This document shows positions 1 through 8,096 of a stretch of 64,000 bases of DNA, piece after piece. Both the position numbers and the translations under genes were made by a program. Within the stretch, counting starts at the first letter, position 1; each line of letters starts with the position of its first letter. A model generated the notes under the pieces. The model searched no databases. It had not been told where the DNA came from and worked only from the letters and a program-made list of their open reading frames with translations. This stretch comes from Saccharicrinis aurantiacus (GTDB lineage Bacteria > Bacteroidota > Bacteroidia > Bacteroidales > Marinilabiliaceae). The DNA lies in NCBI RefSeq assembly GCF_001660705.2, contig NZ_LYBV02000017.1, positions 154,521 to 218,520 on the forward strand, in the 5' to 3' direction.

Positions 1-802
1 TAAAATCAACATCGCCATCGAGTGCCTGAATCCACATTATACTATAGGCATCAAATTTCTCAAGGTCTCCTGTTTGATAATGCGCTATCAATTCTGAAAT
101 TAACTCTTCTTGCTTTGTGTTTTCAACATATTGTTTAGCTTTTTCAAGGTTCTCAATTATATGAGAAATCGCATTTGCGTATTTACCTTGAGCTGAGTAA
201 ACTTCTTCAGAAATTGTATCGTCTTCTTTTATCAATCTTGAATTAAGCCCAAATGACAAATTTTTATTACTGCTGTTTGCCTTTTGATTTGCGTAAAACT
301 CTTCCACTTCAGACTGACTTACTCCTTTATAAAAGTTATTTGCTGATTGCTGAATCATATCAACACTAGGCGAGCTATTTACGCGTTTTGATAAATAGTT
401 CTCATCGAAAATAACTTTTAATAATTCTCTTTGATGTTCTGTAGCTAAACCCAAAGTATTGCACCAACTAACAAATGACTCCCGTGAAAAATGAGGCGTA
501 TACTTATCTGTGCTATAATGGTGATGAATTCCACTTGAAAACCATACCTTTTTTAAATACACCACAAAAGCATCCCAATCATCGTTGGTATTATCATTAA
601 CCTTTGTATAAATGGCTTCTAAAATTTCGCGCAACCATAAATTGGGTTCGCAATGCTGATCCCATAATATATCGCGCCCAGCTAAAGTTGCCTGACTTAA
701 ATAATATATGTATAATTTCTTTTTTAGAGGTAAATTCTCAAAACCAGGAACCTCAAATCGTAATATTTTTATATCATCAAATTTCTCTGCAAAAACTTCC
801 AT
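1..802 (-). CDS. Dipeptidyl peptidase III (M49 family), N-terminal part; gene runs off the window
   Basis: The first 267 codons of a cytoplasmic-looking protein begin at the ATG at 802 (starts MEVFAEKFDDIKILRFEVPG) and continue beyond position 1. The segment with YYLSQATLAGRDILWDQHC, then repeated helical acidic stretches, matches the N-terminal domain of Bacteroides-type dipeptidyl peptidase III as I remember it; these zinc enzymes remove dipeptides from peptide N-termini. The HELLGH-type zinc site would lie outside the window, so activity cannot be judged. No signal peptide is seen from this start, although some family members are exported. It begins 14 bases after the stop of the exported protein at 817-2067, so the two are probably co-transcribed. 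The family call is by recalled similarity. Confidence 0.72.
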   Translation of the reverse strand, partial: MEVFAEKFDDIKILRFEVPGFENLPLKKKLYIYYLSQATLAGRDILWDQHCEPNLWLREILEAIYTKVNDNTNDDWDAFVVYLKKVWFSSGIHHHYSTDKYTPHFSRESFVSWCNTLGLATEHQRELLKVIFDENYLSKRVNSSPSVDMIQQSANNFYKGVSQSEVEEFYANQKANSSNKNLSFGLNSRLIKEDDTISEEVYSAQGKYANAISHIIENLEKAKQYVENTKQEELISELIAHYQTGDLEKFDAYSIMWIQALDGDVDF

Positions 803-816
803 ATCTTTTACTTGTA

Positions 817-2067
817 TTATTTTATTGGTTTAGGATTTCTAACATCTATCTCTCTTTGTAACTTCCATCTCCCTTTCTCTAAAAGGTAGCCATCATAAGA
901 AAAATCGGGTCCGTAAAAACGATAATTTCCTTTGTATAAATCTTCAGGTGGCGCAAGATGATCGAGTATAATTCTTTCATTTTCTCTTTCGTACCTAAGC
1001 ATCATGTTTACACTTGCTGAGAATTCGAAGATTACGCGTTTATCAACAAATCTATCGTTTTGAAATACCGAGTTACCGAAACGAACTTGTTTATTAGAGC
1101 TTAATGCTAATGTTTCAATAACCTTCTTCTTTGTCATTTCGTTATTAGGCTTAAAACCTAATAGAATATAATAATTGCTCGGCTTATCTTTTACTGTAAT
1201 TATATCGTAATAAACAGCTCCATACCATTTTTTCTGAGTGAGTTGTGCTTTTTCAGGACTACGAATAGACTCTGTTTTATCGTATAATGGAATTTGAGTT
1301 ACTGTGCCATCGTCGTGCTTAGTAATCACTGAACCGAAGAATTTTGTATTTACCTCACTTAGTTCCACATTCCATGTACAGACTTTCACTTTGCCATCAT
1401 CAGAATGTAAAGTAGACAGATGTTTTAAGCCCTCAAATTTATTCTCAAAATACTCTGGCTCATCAAATAATACTTGCAAACGTTTTTCAAGCAAATCATT
1501 CTGTTGTAAACGATCAGTATCAGATTTGTAGTTAAGTAAATTTTCGAATAAACATTGTGAGGCCACATCAACATATTGCTTATAAATTTTCATTGAAGCA
1601 AGGTGTGTAATCGTAAGCGGATAAATATAACTATCCCCTTTTTGCAGTGGCGTTACCTCTATTTTGAAATTTGTTGACGCACTATTTTTATTATAATTAT
1701 TTAAATTGATGTTAATGGATTGATGAACTACTTTTTTTTGATTGATATCTCCGTAAACTATAAACCAATCTAGGCGGTTTGTTTGAGCCTCTAATAAAGT
1801 ATTGTAATAATACACAGTATATTTTGAGTCGCTAGTTTTCGTCTTCTTAAAAATTGCTGTGTCACCTAGTTCGTAGCTTTCAACACTTTTAACCAAAATG
1901 TTTTTAAATAAATTTACAAGTAAAGCTAACTGATACTTTTTTTCATTTAAATCTTTGATCTTACTAACCTCCTGTAACTTATCTTCAATTAATTGATAAG
2001 AGGATTGTGCATTTATTAGATTCGAAGAAAATAGAAATGCTAAAATTAATAATTTATATATCGACAT
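817..2067 (-). CDS. Exported protein of unknown function, 416 aa
   Basis: The N-terminus MSIYKLLILAFLFSSNLINAQ is a typical Sec signal peptide ending in an AQ cleavage site, so the product should reach the periplasm or outer membrane. The rest has no motif that I recognise: a helical, charged N-terminal third (about residues 25-60) followed by a mainly beta-rich region with many aromatic residues up to about residue 400. The final residues are basic (VRNPKPIK). It reads in the same direction as the DPP III gene, 14 bases upstream of it, and its start diverges from the small membrane gene at 2112. I assign no function. Confidence 0.8.
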   Translation of the reverse strand: MSIYKLLILAFLFSSNLINAQSSYQLIEDKLQEVSKIKDLNEKKYQLALLVNLFKNILVKSVESYELGDTAIFKKTKTSDSKYTVYYYNTLLEAQTNRLDWFIVYGDINQKKVVHQSININLNNYNKNSASTNFKIEVTPLQKGDSYIYPLTITHLASMKIYKQYVDVASQCLFENLLNYKSDTDRLQQNDLLEKRLQVLFDEPEYFENKFEGLKHLSTLHSDDGKVKVCTWNVELSEVNTKFFGSVITKHDDGTVTQIPLYDKTESIRSPEKAQLTQKKWYGAVYYDIITVKDKPSNYYILLGFKPNNEMTKKKVIETLALSSNKQVRFGNSVFQNDRFVDKRVIFEFSASVNMMLRYERENERIILDHLAPPEDLYKGNYRFYGPDFSYDGYLLEKGRWKLQREIDVRNPKPIK

Positions 2068-2111
2068 TTATAGATGTTTTAATACCTTTACGCAAAATAA
2101 TTATCGAAAGT

Positions 2112-2303
2112 ATGAAGATTTGGGATAAAATAAAACAACAAAATTGGTATAAGATCACTTTTGCTATTTTAATTGGTGCTGGCTTAGGCTATGCTTACTA
2201 CTATTTTATTGGCTGTAGCTCCGGCTCTTGTGCCATAACTTCTAACCCTTGGAATAGTATAGGATATGGAGCTTTTGCGGGATTAATATTATCAATAAAA
2301 TAA
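2112..2303 (+). CDS. Small DUF6132-like membrane protein, 63 aa
   Basis: The ATG at 2112 (MKIWDKIKQQNWYKITF) is preferred over an in-frame ATG at 2007, because the longer version would overlap the divergent gene ending at 2067 and adds unrelated residues. The product has two hydrophobic segments (about residues 12-31 and 48-63) separated by a conserved-looking loop GCSSGSCAITSNPWNS. A cysteine pair followed by ITSNP, then a glycine-rich second membrane segment, is the pattern I know from the Bacteroidota family DUF6132, whose function is unknown to me. The two cysteines could bind metal or form a disulfide; that is inference. Confidence 0.7.
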   Translation: MKIWDKIKQQNWYKITFAILIGAGLGYAYYYFIGCSSGSCAITSNPWNSIGYGAFAGLILSIK

Positions 2304-2322
2304 AATTAGAAAAACCTCACCT

Positions 2323-3693
2323 TTAGGTGTTATGAATCTTAATTAGACTACTCAACTTATTAAACTCTCTAATTACAAATATAATACATACTAGAGCTGA
2401 TAATGCATCGGATAAGGGTGCACACGCCCAAACTCCTTCTAGTCCATAATATTTTGGTAAAATAAAAAGTAATGGGATTAAAAATATCACTTGTCTGAGC
2501 ATAGATAATAAAGTAGCTAATCCTGCTTTACCTACGGATTGGTAATAATTTCCAATTATTATTTGAAAACCAATTATAGGAAGGAATAACACGAATATTT
2601 GCAAACCTCTTGTTCCAATAGCTAACAACTCTGCATTATCATCGTTAAATAATTGTATAATAGCCTCTGGAAACAACTCCACTACACCCCATGCAAATCC
2701 GGAAATAATGGTAGCTGATATCATGGCTATTTTTAGTGTTTGGTGAACTCTATCAAAGCGTTTGGCTCCATGGTTAAACCCAATTATAGGTTGCATAGCC
2801 ATGTTTATTGACATAATGGTCATAACCATTAACATGGCCACACTAATAATTACACCCAAAGCACCAACAGCCATATCGCCACCATATTTAATTAGCTGAA
2901 TATTGTACACTCCAAAAACAGCACTTGAGGCCAATTGCATTGAAAAAGGTGCAAATCCTATGGTAAATATATACCATACAATATCCTTTTTTAGCCACAT
3001 TTTACTGGTACGCAACCTGATAACTGAGCGCTTACTTCTGAAGTGAGTAATTACCCAAATGGTTAAAGCAATTTGTGAAATAACAGTTGCATAGGCCGCT
3101 CCAGAAACTCCCATATGTAATACAACAATAAAGAGATAATCAAGCGCAATATTGATACCTGCACTAATCAACATAGAAAGCATTGCTATTTTTGCACTTC
3201 CTTCTGAACGAATTAAGTTATTTAATCCATAACCTAATATATTAAAAACAGTACCGCCTAAAATTATGTGCAAATATTCGCGGGCATAAGCTGTAGTTTC
3301 AGAGTTAACACCAAAGAAACCTAAAAGTGGCTTATTCAATGCTAAACCCAATACACTAATAATTACTGAAACAATAATCATTAAAATAAATGCATTACCC
3401 AATACATGCTCCGCTCTATTAAAGTCTTTTTTGCCAAGATTGATAGAAATACGCACACCCGCTCCCATACCAACTAACATACCAAAAGCCATCATTATAA
3501 TCATAATAGGAAATACAGCACTTAGTCCGGCTAAGGCAAGAGCACCAACTTCTTGTCCGATAAAAATACGATCGACTATATTATACAAAGAGTTGATTAT
3601 CACTCCTGCAAAAGCTGGTAAAAAATAGCGCCACAATAATTTAGGTATGGATTGAAATTCTAACTCTTTTACGTTGGTTTGTTGATCGCTCAT
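2323..3693 (-). CDS. MATE family multidrug efflux transporter, 456 aa
   Basis: A polytopic inner-membrane protein of the length usual for MATE transporters, with about 12 membrane segments. The start (LLWRYFLPAFAGVIINSLYN, then IVDRIFIGQEVGALALAGLS) is the typical MATE opening of the MepA-like branch, and the two homologous halves can be followed by eye (second half from about residue 235, IGFAPFSMQLASSAVFGVYN). Such proteins export cationic drugs or metabolites using a sodium or proton gradient. The gene stands alone: the gene upstream ends in a strong hairpin terminator (3761-3792). Substrate cannot be predicted. Confidence 0.92.
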   Translation of the reverse strand: MSDQQTNVKELEFQSIPKLLWRYFLPAFAGVIINSLYNIVDRIFIGQEVGALALAGLSAVFPIMIIMMAFGMLVGMGAGVRISINLGKKDFNRAEHVLGNAFILMIIVSVIISVLGLALNKPLLGFFGVNSETTAYAREYLHIILGGTVFNILGYGLNNLIRSEGSAKIAMLSMLISAGINIALDYLFIVVLHMGVSGAAYATVISQIALTIWVITHFRSKRSVIRLRTSKMWLKKDIVWYIFTIGFAPFSMQLASSAVFGVYNIQLIKYGGDMAVGALGVIISVAMLMVMTIMSINMAMQPIIGFNHGAKRFDRVHQTLKIAMISATIISGFAWGVVELFPEAIIQLFNDDNAELLAIGTRGLQIFVLFLPIIGFQIIIGNYYQSVGKAGLATLLSMLRQVIFLIPLLFILPKYYGLEGVWACAPLSDALSALVCIIFVIREFNKLSSLIKIHNT

Positions 3694-3760
3694 GAAGTAT
3701 TATTTATGCAATACAAATGTACAGATAAACTATTCGTTATACACAAACTGTAAAACAAAA

Positions 3761-3792
3761 AGACCTTAGTTAATAAATATTAACTAAGGTCT
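3761..3792 (-). terminator. Rho-independent terminator of the 92-aa gene
   Basis: A perfect 14-bp inverted repeat (AGACCTTAGTTAAT, loop AAAT, ATTAACTAAGGTCT) lies just downstream of the gene ending at 3840. On the minus strand it is followed by TTTTGTTTTA, as expected for intrinsic termination, which separates that gene from the MATE gene. Confidence 0.85.
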
Positions 3793-3839
3793 TGTAATCT
3801 GCAGACTCTAATTTTGAATGAGAGGTCTTATATTTTATA

Positions 3840-4118
3840 CTAAAGCTTTCCGATGCGTTCAAAAAGTTTTGCTGTAGTGTCTAATACATCATTACGCAAT
3901 TTTTTGTAGTAAGCTTTAACAATTTCCGGATTGTCTTTACCGTCAGGATGACTTGCTCTGGCAATAAATTCGTTATGCATCTTTAATGTTTCAACCATTA
4001 TTTCAACAACTTCCTCCTCGTCTTTCTTATCAATCTCTCCTTGTTTTAAATACACTTGAGTTAATAACTCACTTACTAAATATTTGATATCTTTTTTTAA
4101 TTCTCTAATATTTGCCAT
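3840..4118 (-). CDS. Small conserved-looking helical protein, 92 aa, function unknown
   Basis: A short, soluble, highly charged protein beginning MANIRELKKDIKYLVSELL and predicted by eye to be nearly all helical, with acidic (DKKDEEEVVEIM) and basic stretches alternating. No signal peptide, membrane segment or cysteine cluster is present. It resembles small uncharacterised Bacteroidota proteins. It is a single-gene unit: 334 bases without a clear gene precede it and a strong terminator follows. I assign no function. Confidence 0.75.
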   Translation of the reverse strand: MANIRELKKDIKYLVSELLTQVYLKQGEIDKKDEEEVVEIMVETLKMHNEFIARASHPDGKDNPEIVKAYYKKLRNDVLDTTAKLFERIGKL

Positions 4119-4452
4119 CTTATACTTACTTTACTGTTATGCGTGCAATATACACTATTTTTTTTCCGATTTAGATTACGTAACTCAGATTTTACAACTA
4201 TTAATATAAGTTACTATAATAAAATGGTTTATACTCCAAAATGCTCCTAGAAAAAAACGCCTGATATTGTTCTAAATAATTGTGTTAGCCCCTATCCTAC
4301 TAAAAATGTTCTTTTTTGGCCTTAATCATTAAGATTTAACTGTTCATAAAAAGATAAGGCACTTATGCGTACAATGCTCGATAGGTAAAGGCATATTGCG
4401 TAATTTTACCACATTATTAATTCCTATCACGGTGTAGAAATAATCTAATAGT
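4119..4452. other. Intergenic stretch, 334 bp, no gene
   Basis: AT-rich DNA between two divergently transcribed genes (92-aa gene on the minus strand, ArsC/Spx-like gene on the plus strand). It must hold both promoters, but I could not place either with confidence. No clear hairpin, repeat or small coding region was seen. Confidence 0.6.
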
Positions 4453-4836
4453 ATGAAAAAGATTTACTATTTATCGACCTGCAGTACATGTAGAAGAATA
4501 ATTAAAGAAATTAATCCTGACTCTTCATTTATATTTCAGGATTTGAAGGAAATGCCTATATCTGCGATACAGCTTGACCATTTAAGTAAATTAACCGGAG
4601 GTTATGCTTCTGTTTTCAATCGTCAGGCGCGCAAGTACAGAGAGCTTAGTTTACATTCTCAAGAACTTACAGAAGCACAAATACGACGCTACATTTTAAA
4701 TGAGTACACCTTGCTTAAACGACCTATTTTTATTGTAAATGATAAGGTATTTGTGGGAAATAGCAGAAAAGTTATAAGTGCTTTAGCTGATCATATGACC
4801 AACATTAACTCAAAGGTAGTTAATTCGGGTACTTAA
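4453..4836 (+). CDS. ArsC/Spx-family thioredoxin-fold protein, 127 aa
   Basis: The protein starts MKKIYYLSTCSTCRRII: Cys10 and Cys13 form the CxxC motif at the start of a thioredoxin fold typical of the ArsC/Spx family. LLKRPIF (about residue 93) is the conserved RP region of the same family. Members are glutaredoxin-dependent arsenate reductases or redox-sensing regulators. The CxxC motif is found in both branches, so arsenate reduction is possible but not shown. The stop at 4836 is five bases from the stop of the LytTR response regulator, so the genes converge. No arsenic resistance genes are nearby, which argues against a firm arsC name. Confidence 0.82.
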   Translation: MKKIYYLSTCSTCRRIIKEINPDSSFIFQDLKEMPISAIQLDHLSKLTGGYASVFNRQARKYRELSLHSQELTEAQIRRYILNEYTLLKRPIFIVNDKVFVGNSRKVISALADHMTNINSKVVNSGT

Positions 4837-4841
4837 GGCAG

Positions 4842-5618
4842 TTAATTATCTAACCAATCTTTAAATACACTTGCTCTTGCTCTGCTTATCATTAATTTAT
4901 AATCTAATTCAGGTAAGAGCTTTACAATTAACTTTCCGCCAAAGTACTGTTCTAAACTACTAATAGCTTCAATATTAACAATGGCTTGCCTATTGGCTCT
5001 GATAAACATATCAGGATCCAACTCTTCTTCAAGCTTATCTAATGTAAAATTGATAATGGATCTTTTGCCATCAAAACCTATTGCATAAGTAATTTTGTTT
5101 TCGAAAAATATATAAGCAATTTCTTTCAATTGTACAGAGATCATTTGATCTCTACGAGAAACTAAGAAACGCTTTCTATAGCTTTTTTTATTAAGCTTTA
5201 ATTCTTTTAATAAATCCGTATACTGCTCTGTATGGTCTTGTCTATTAGAAAATACATCAATGGCAGATTCTAGCTTTTCAATAGCCTTAACTAGTAAACT
5301 TTCTTTAATTGGTTTTAAAATATAATCAACACTATTTAGCTCAAAGGCGCGCATGGCGTGCTCATCATAAGCCGTTGTAAAAATAATAGCACTATCTACT
5401 TTTACCTTCTCGAAGATAGAAAAGCATAAGCCATCAGATAATTGTATATCTAGAAATATGATATCAGGTGCCTCATTATCAGTTAACCAAGCAACAGAAT
5501 CATTAACACTGTCAAAAGTTTTTAAGTAGGACCAATCAGGCCTTAGGTCTTTTATCATTGACTCAAGCATTTGAGCGCTTAGTGCTTCATCCTCTATAAT
5601 TATATAATTTAAAGTCAT
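4842..5618 (-). CDS. LytTR-family response regulator, 258 aa
   Basis: An N-terminal receiver domain (about residues 4-120) has the acidic pair after IIIEDE, the phosphoacceptor Asp57 in IIFLDIQLSDG, the Thr81-Thr82 region and Lys102 in DYILKPI. The C-terminal part (about 155-255) is a LytTR DNA-binding domain, recognisable by FLVSRRDQMISVQLKEIAYI and MFIRANRQAIVNIEAI. It begins four bases after the LytS-type kinase, so the two form a two-component pair. As the last gene of the efflux operon it probably controls that operon or a membrane-stress response; this is inferred from position only. Confidence 0.93.
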   Translation of the reverse strand: MTLNYIIIEDEALSAQMLESMIKDLRPDWSYLKTFDSVNDSVAWLTDNEAPDIIFLDIQLSDGLCFSIFEKVKVDSAIIFTTAYDEHAMRAFELNSVDYILKPIKESLLVKAIEKLESAIDVFSNRQDHTEQYTDLLKELKLNKKSYRKRFLVSRRDQMISVQLKEIAYIFFENKITYAIGFDGKRSIINFTLDKLEEELDPDMFIRANRQAIVNIEAISSLEQYFGGKLIVKLLPELDYKLMISRARASVFKDWLDN

Positions 5619-5622
5619 ATTA

Positions 5623-6618
5623 TTACTGTATTAATGGGATTGATACCTTAAAAATTGAATCTGTTTCTTCTACTTCGAGTTCCTCACCTTTGAGTATTGA
5701 TAATCTTTGATTGAGGTTATTTAAACCCGTTTTTGTACTGTAGGTTGATTCCTTTAGTTGTTTAGTATTCTCAACTACTATGCAGTTATTGTTAGTTGAG
5801 ATGGTAATACTTAAAGGTTTTGATTTTGATGTGATATTGTGCTTTATCGCATTTTCAACCAATATTTGCAAGGATAAATAAGGAACCTTAAAGTGTTTCA
5901 CACTTTCTTCAATATTAAAGGTAACAGTAAGTCCTTCACCTATTCTTGTTTTATGCAAGTTTATGTACGCATTTAAAAAGTCTAATTCTTCACTTAAGCT
6001 TGCCACATCTTTGCTACTGTTACTGAGTACATATCTATATACATCCGTAAAATCTTCAGCAAATGTAATGGCCATTTTCTGGTCGCTTCGGATTATTGCA
6101 ATTAAAGTGCTTAAATTATTGAATAAGAAATGAGGATTTAGTTGATCGCTTAATTGCTTATAATCGTTTTCTATTTTTTCTTTTTTTAGCAGCTCATTCT
6201 CTAACATAAAATAAACGAGGCTATTGTGATGATTTCTGGCAATAGTTATGGTCACATAAATAATCATAAATAGCACCCCTACTACGAACACTAAGTTATA
6301 CGTTTCGGAATCATGTATGACTTGATAAATGAATGCTGTTTCTAGTGATGGTACAAGAAAACGAAAAAGAAGCAGCCATGATATACTAAATACGACCAGT
6401 AAATAAAGTCTTTTCTTTAACTCCTGATGCCAAGGATATTTTTTATCTATTAATCTATCAAAAAGGAAAATAACTTCAGTTCCTAGTATAAAACTAATAT
6501 TAATTATAAATAACGATACCCACTCAAAATCAACATCTTTCAGTATTAAACGATAGATTATTAGGTAAAATGATATTGACATTAAAAGAACTATTGATAA
6601 TCGTTCTTTAAGTTGCAT
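5623..6618 (-). CDS. LytS/YpdA-type sensor histidine kinase, 331 aa
   Basis: I start at ATG 6618 (MQLKERLSIVLLMSIS), which places the first membrane segment directly after a short basic leader; an ATG at 6675 would add 19 residues. About four hydrophobic segments occupy residues 8-125. The kinase core has the His_kinase motif NPHFLFNN with His163, an N-box LVENAIKHN with Asn256, and a G-box TGLNNLNQRL near residue 300. No extracytoplasmic sensing domain is present, so the signal is probably sensed within the membrane. It lies 139 bases after the TolC-like gene and four bases before its response regulator. Confidence 0.92.
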   Translation of the reverse strand: MQLKERLSIVLLMSISFYLIIYRLILKDVDFEWVSLFIINISFILGTEVIFLFDRLIDKKYPWHQELKKRLYLLVVFSISWLLLFRFLVPSLETAFIYQVIHDSETYNLVFVVGVLFMIIYVTITIARNHHNSLVYFMLENELLKKEKIENDYKQLSDQLNPHFLFNNLSTLIAIIRSDQKMAITFAEDFTDVYRYVLSNSSKDVASLSEELDFLNAYINLHKTRIGEGLTVTFNIEESVKHFKVPYLSLQILVENAIKHNITSKSKPLSITISTNNNCIVVENTKQLKESTYSTKTGLNNLNQRLSILKGEELEVEETDSIFKVSIPLIQ

Positions 6619-6694
6619 TCTACTTCTACGAAATATAAAGTCACAATCTCTTTTTATAAAGCCCTTTCTAACCATCTCTCACTCACCTTAAACT

Positions 6695-6729
6695 ATTACG
6701 ATTGCCTAATATACTTAGACAATCGTAAT
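6695..6729. promoter_or_regulatory. Long inverted repeat between the efflux gene and the kinase gene
   Basis: A perfect 10-bp inverted repeat ATTACGATTG / CAATCGTAAT encloses a second small one (CTAA-tatac-TTAG). It lies between the stop of the TolC-like gene (6758) and the kinase start (6618). On the minus strand no T-run follows, so it is not a standard terminator. It may be an attenuating hairpin that sets the ratio of pump to regulator, or an operator. Confidence 0.45.
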
Positions 6730-6757
6730 ATTATAAAAAATCTTATAATCTCAATAC

Positions 6758-8092
6758 TTATAGCGAACCAATTACTTTTAAATATTGTGTTTTCAATATT
6801 TCAAAATTTGCTAAGGACTGAACTTCTTTAGCTTGAGCATTTTGCCAAGTAGCTTGAGCATTTAATAAATCAGTAGTTGTATTTAAGCCTACATCAAAAC
6901 TAAGTTGTGTTTCTTCTAAACTTTCCTGAGCTTCAGATTTATTACGTTGTGCCCAAAGAACTTCTTCAAAACCCTCTTGTAATTTTAATTGTATTTGCTG
7001 CACTTCTAGTTGAATAAACTCCTTTGTGTCTTCTAAGTTATAGTTTACTTCATCAATTTTAGTTTGAGCTACAACGCGTTTGTGTTTGCGCTGATTCCAA
7101 TTAAAAATGGGAACATGCAATGAAGCAGCAACCATAAACTGTGCATCATCAATCAGATTATCAATTTTAAAATAATTATAACCAGCTTGAGCACCCAATT
7201 GTGGTAAGTATTCAGCATTAACCATACGCTTTTCATATCCGGCTATATTACCTTGCTCTTGTAAAATTTTTAGTTCCTGACGTTGATCTTGTGCTAAAAC
7301 ATTGCCATTTACTAAATTTGGTAATGTTGGATTAAAATCTACACGTTCCGTTAACTCAAATTCAGTATCTAGTGGTAAACCTATAACCTGACACAAATTC
7401 ATTTGTAACATTTTGTATCCATTACCTGCTCTAAGAAGGCTTAATTCAGCATCGTTCTTTTGCACCTTTACTTTTAATTGTTCACTTTTAGGAACCAAAC
7501 CTAATTCATAGGAAGCATTTAACTGACCTTCTAAAGTATCTAACATTTGAACATATTTTTCTGCTAGAATAACTCCTTCTCGTAAAGCAGCCAATTGCCA
7601 ATAGGCTTCATCAGTATTCAATATTACTTCTGATTCTTTAAGTTGGTATGCTTGTTCAGCAATCACTATTCCCGACTCAGCCATTTTATTGGCCGTTCTG
7701 ATTTTACCTCCTGCATAAATAGCTTGTTGCACGCTTACATCAGCCATTATGAAAGTAAAATTATCAATTTCTGAATTTGGCATATGTGCTACTCCATTAT
7801 AACTACCAGCCATTGCATCTGCTGGACTAGCTGCTGTTGGTAAAAACATTTCTCCGGTACTTATTGTACCAGGCATAATGCTTGCTGAAGAACTTGCCGC
7901 AAAAGATGGTAAATAGTTAGTAAAAGCATCTTTCTTTTGTGCTTCGGCTGCTTGTTTATGAGATTCAGATACTTTTAAAGACCTATTATACTCCAAAGCT
8001 GATAGTCGTGCTTCCTCCAAGCTCAATTGTTTTTGAGCTTGTAAGGATAACACAGTGCATATTAAACTAATTGTGATATATAATTTCTTCAT
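6758..8092 (-). CDS. TolC-like outer membrane efflux protein, 444 aa
   Basis: The signal peptide MKKLYITISLICTVLSLQAQ is followed by KQLSLEEARLSALEYNRSLK, the characteristic start of the outer membrane efflux protein family. Two repeats of long alternating helices with short beta hairpins follow, consistent with a trimeric channel-tunnel, and the second repeat ends with LLNAQATWQNAQAKEVQSLA. The protein should form the exit duct of the RND pump encoded immediately upstream (4-base gap). It lacks a lipobox, unlike the second efflux operon's outer membrane protein. Confidence 0.93.
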   Translation of the reverse strand: MKKLYITISLICTVLSLQAQKQLSLEEARLSALEYNRSLKVSESHKQAAEAQKKDAFTNYLPSFAASSSASIMPGTISTGEMFLPTAASPADAMAGSYNGVAHMPNSEIDNFTFIMADVSVQQAIYAGGKIRTANKMAESGIVIAEQAYQLKESEVILNTDEAYWQLAALREGVILAEKYVQMLDTLEGQLNASYELGLVPKSEQLKVKVQKNDAELSLLRAGNGYKMLQMNLCQVIGLPLDTEFELTERVDFNPTLPNLVNGNVLAQDQRQELKILQEQGNIAGYEKRMVNAEYLPQLGAQAGYNYFKIDNLIDDAQFMVAASLHVPIFNWNQRKHKRVVAQTKIDEVNYNLEDTKEFIQLEVQQIQLKLQEGFEEVLWAQRNKSEAQESLEETQLSFDVGLNTTTDLLNAQATWQNAQAKEVQSLANFEILKTQYLKVIGSL

Positions 8093-8096
8093 TGTT

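Noticed and set aside
604..861. 85-codon plus-strand frame at the left end
   Set aside because: It lies antisense to the well-supported DPP III and exported-protein genes.
4453..4836. A confirmed arsenate reductase gene name (arsC)
   Set aside because: The CxxC thioredoxin-fold family also includes Spx-like and uncharacterised proteins, and no arsenic resistance genes are nearby.
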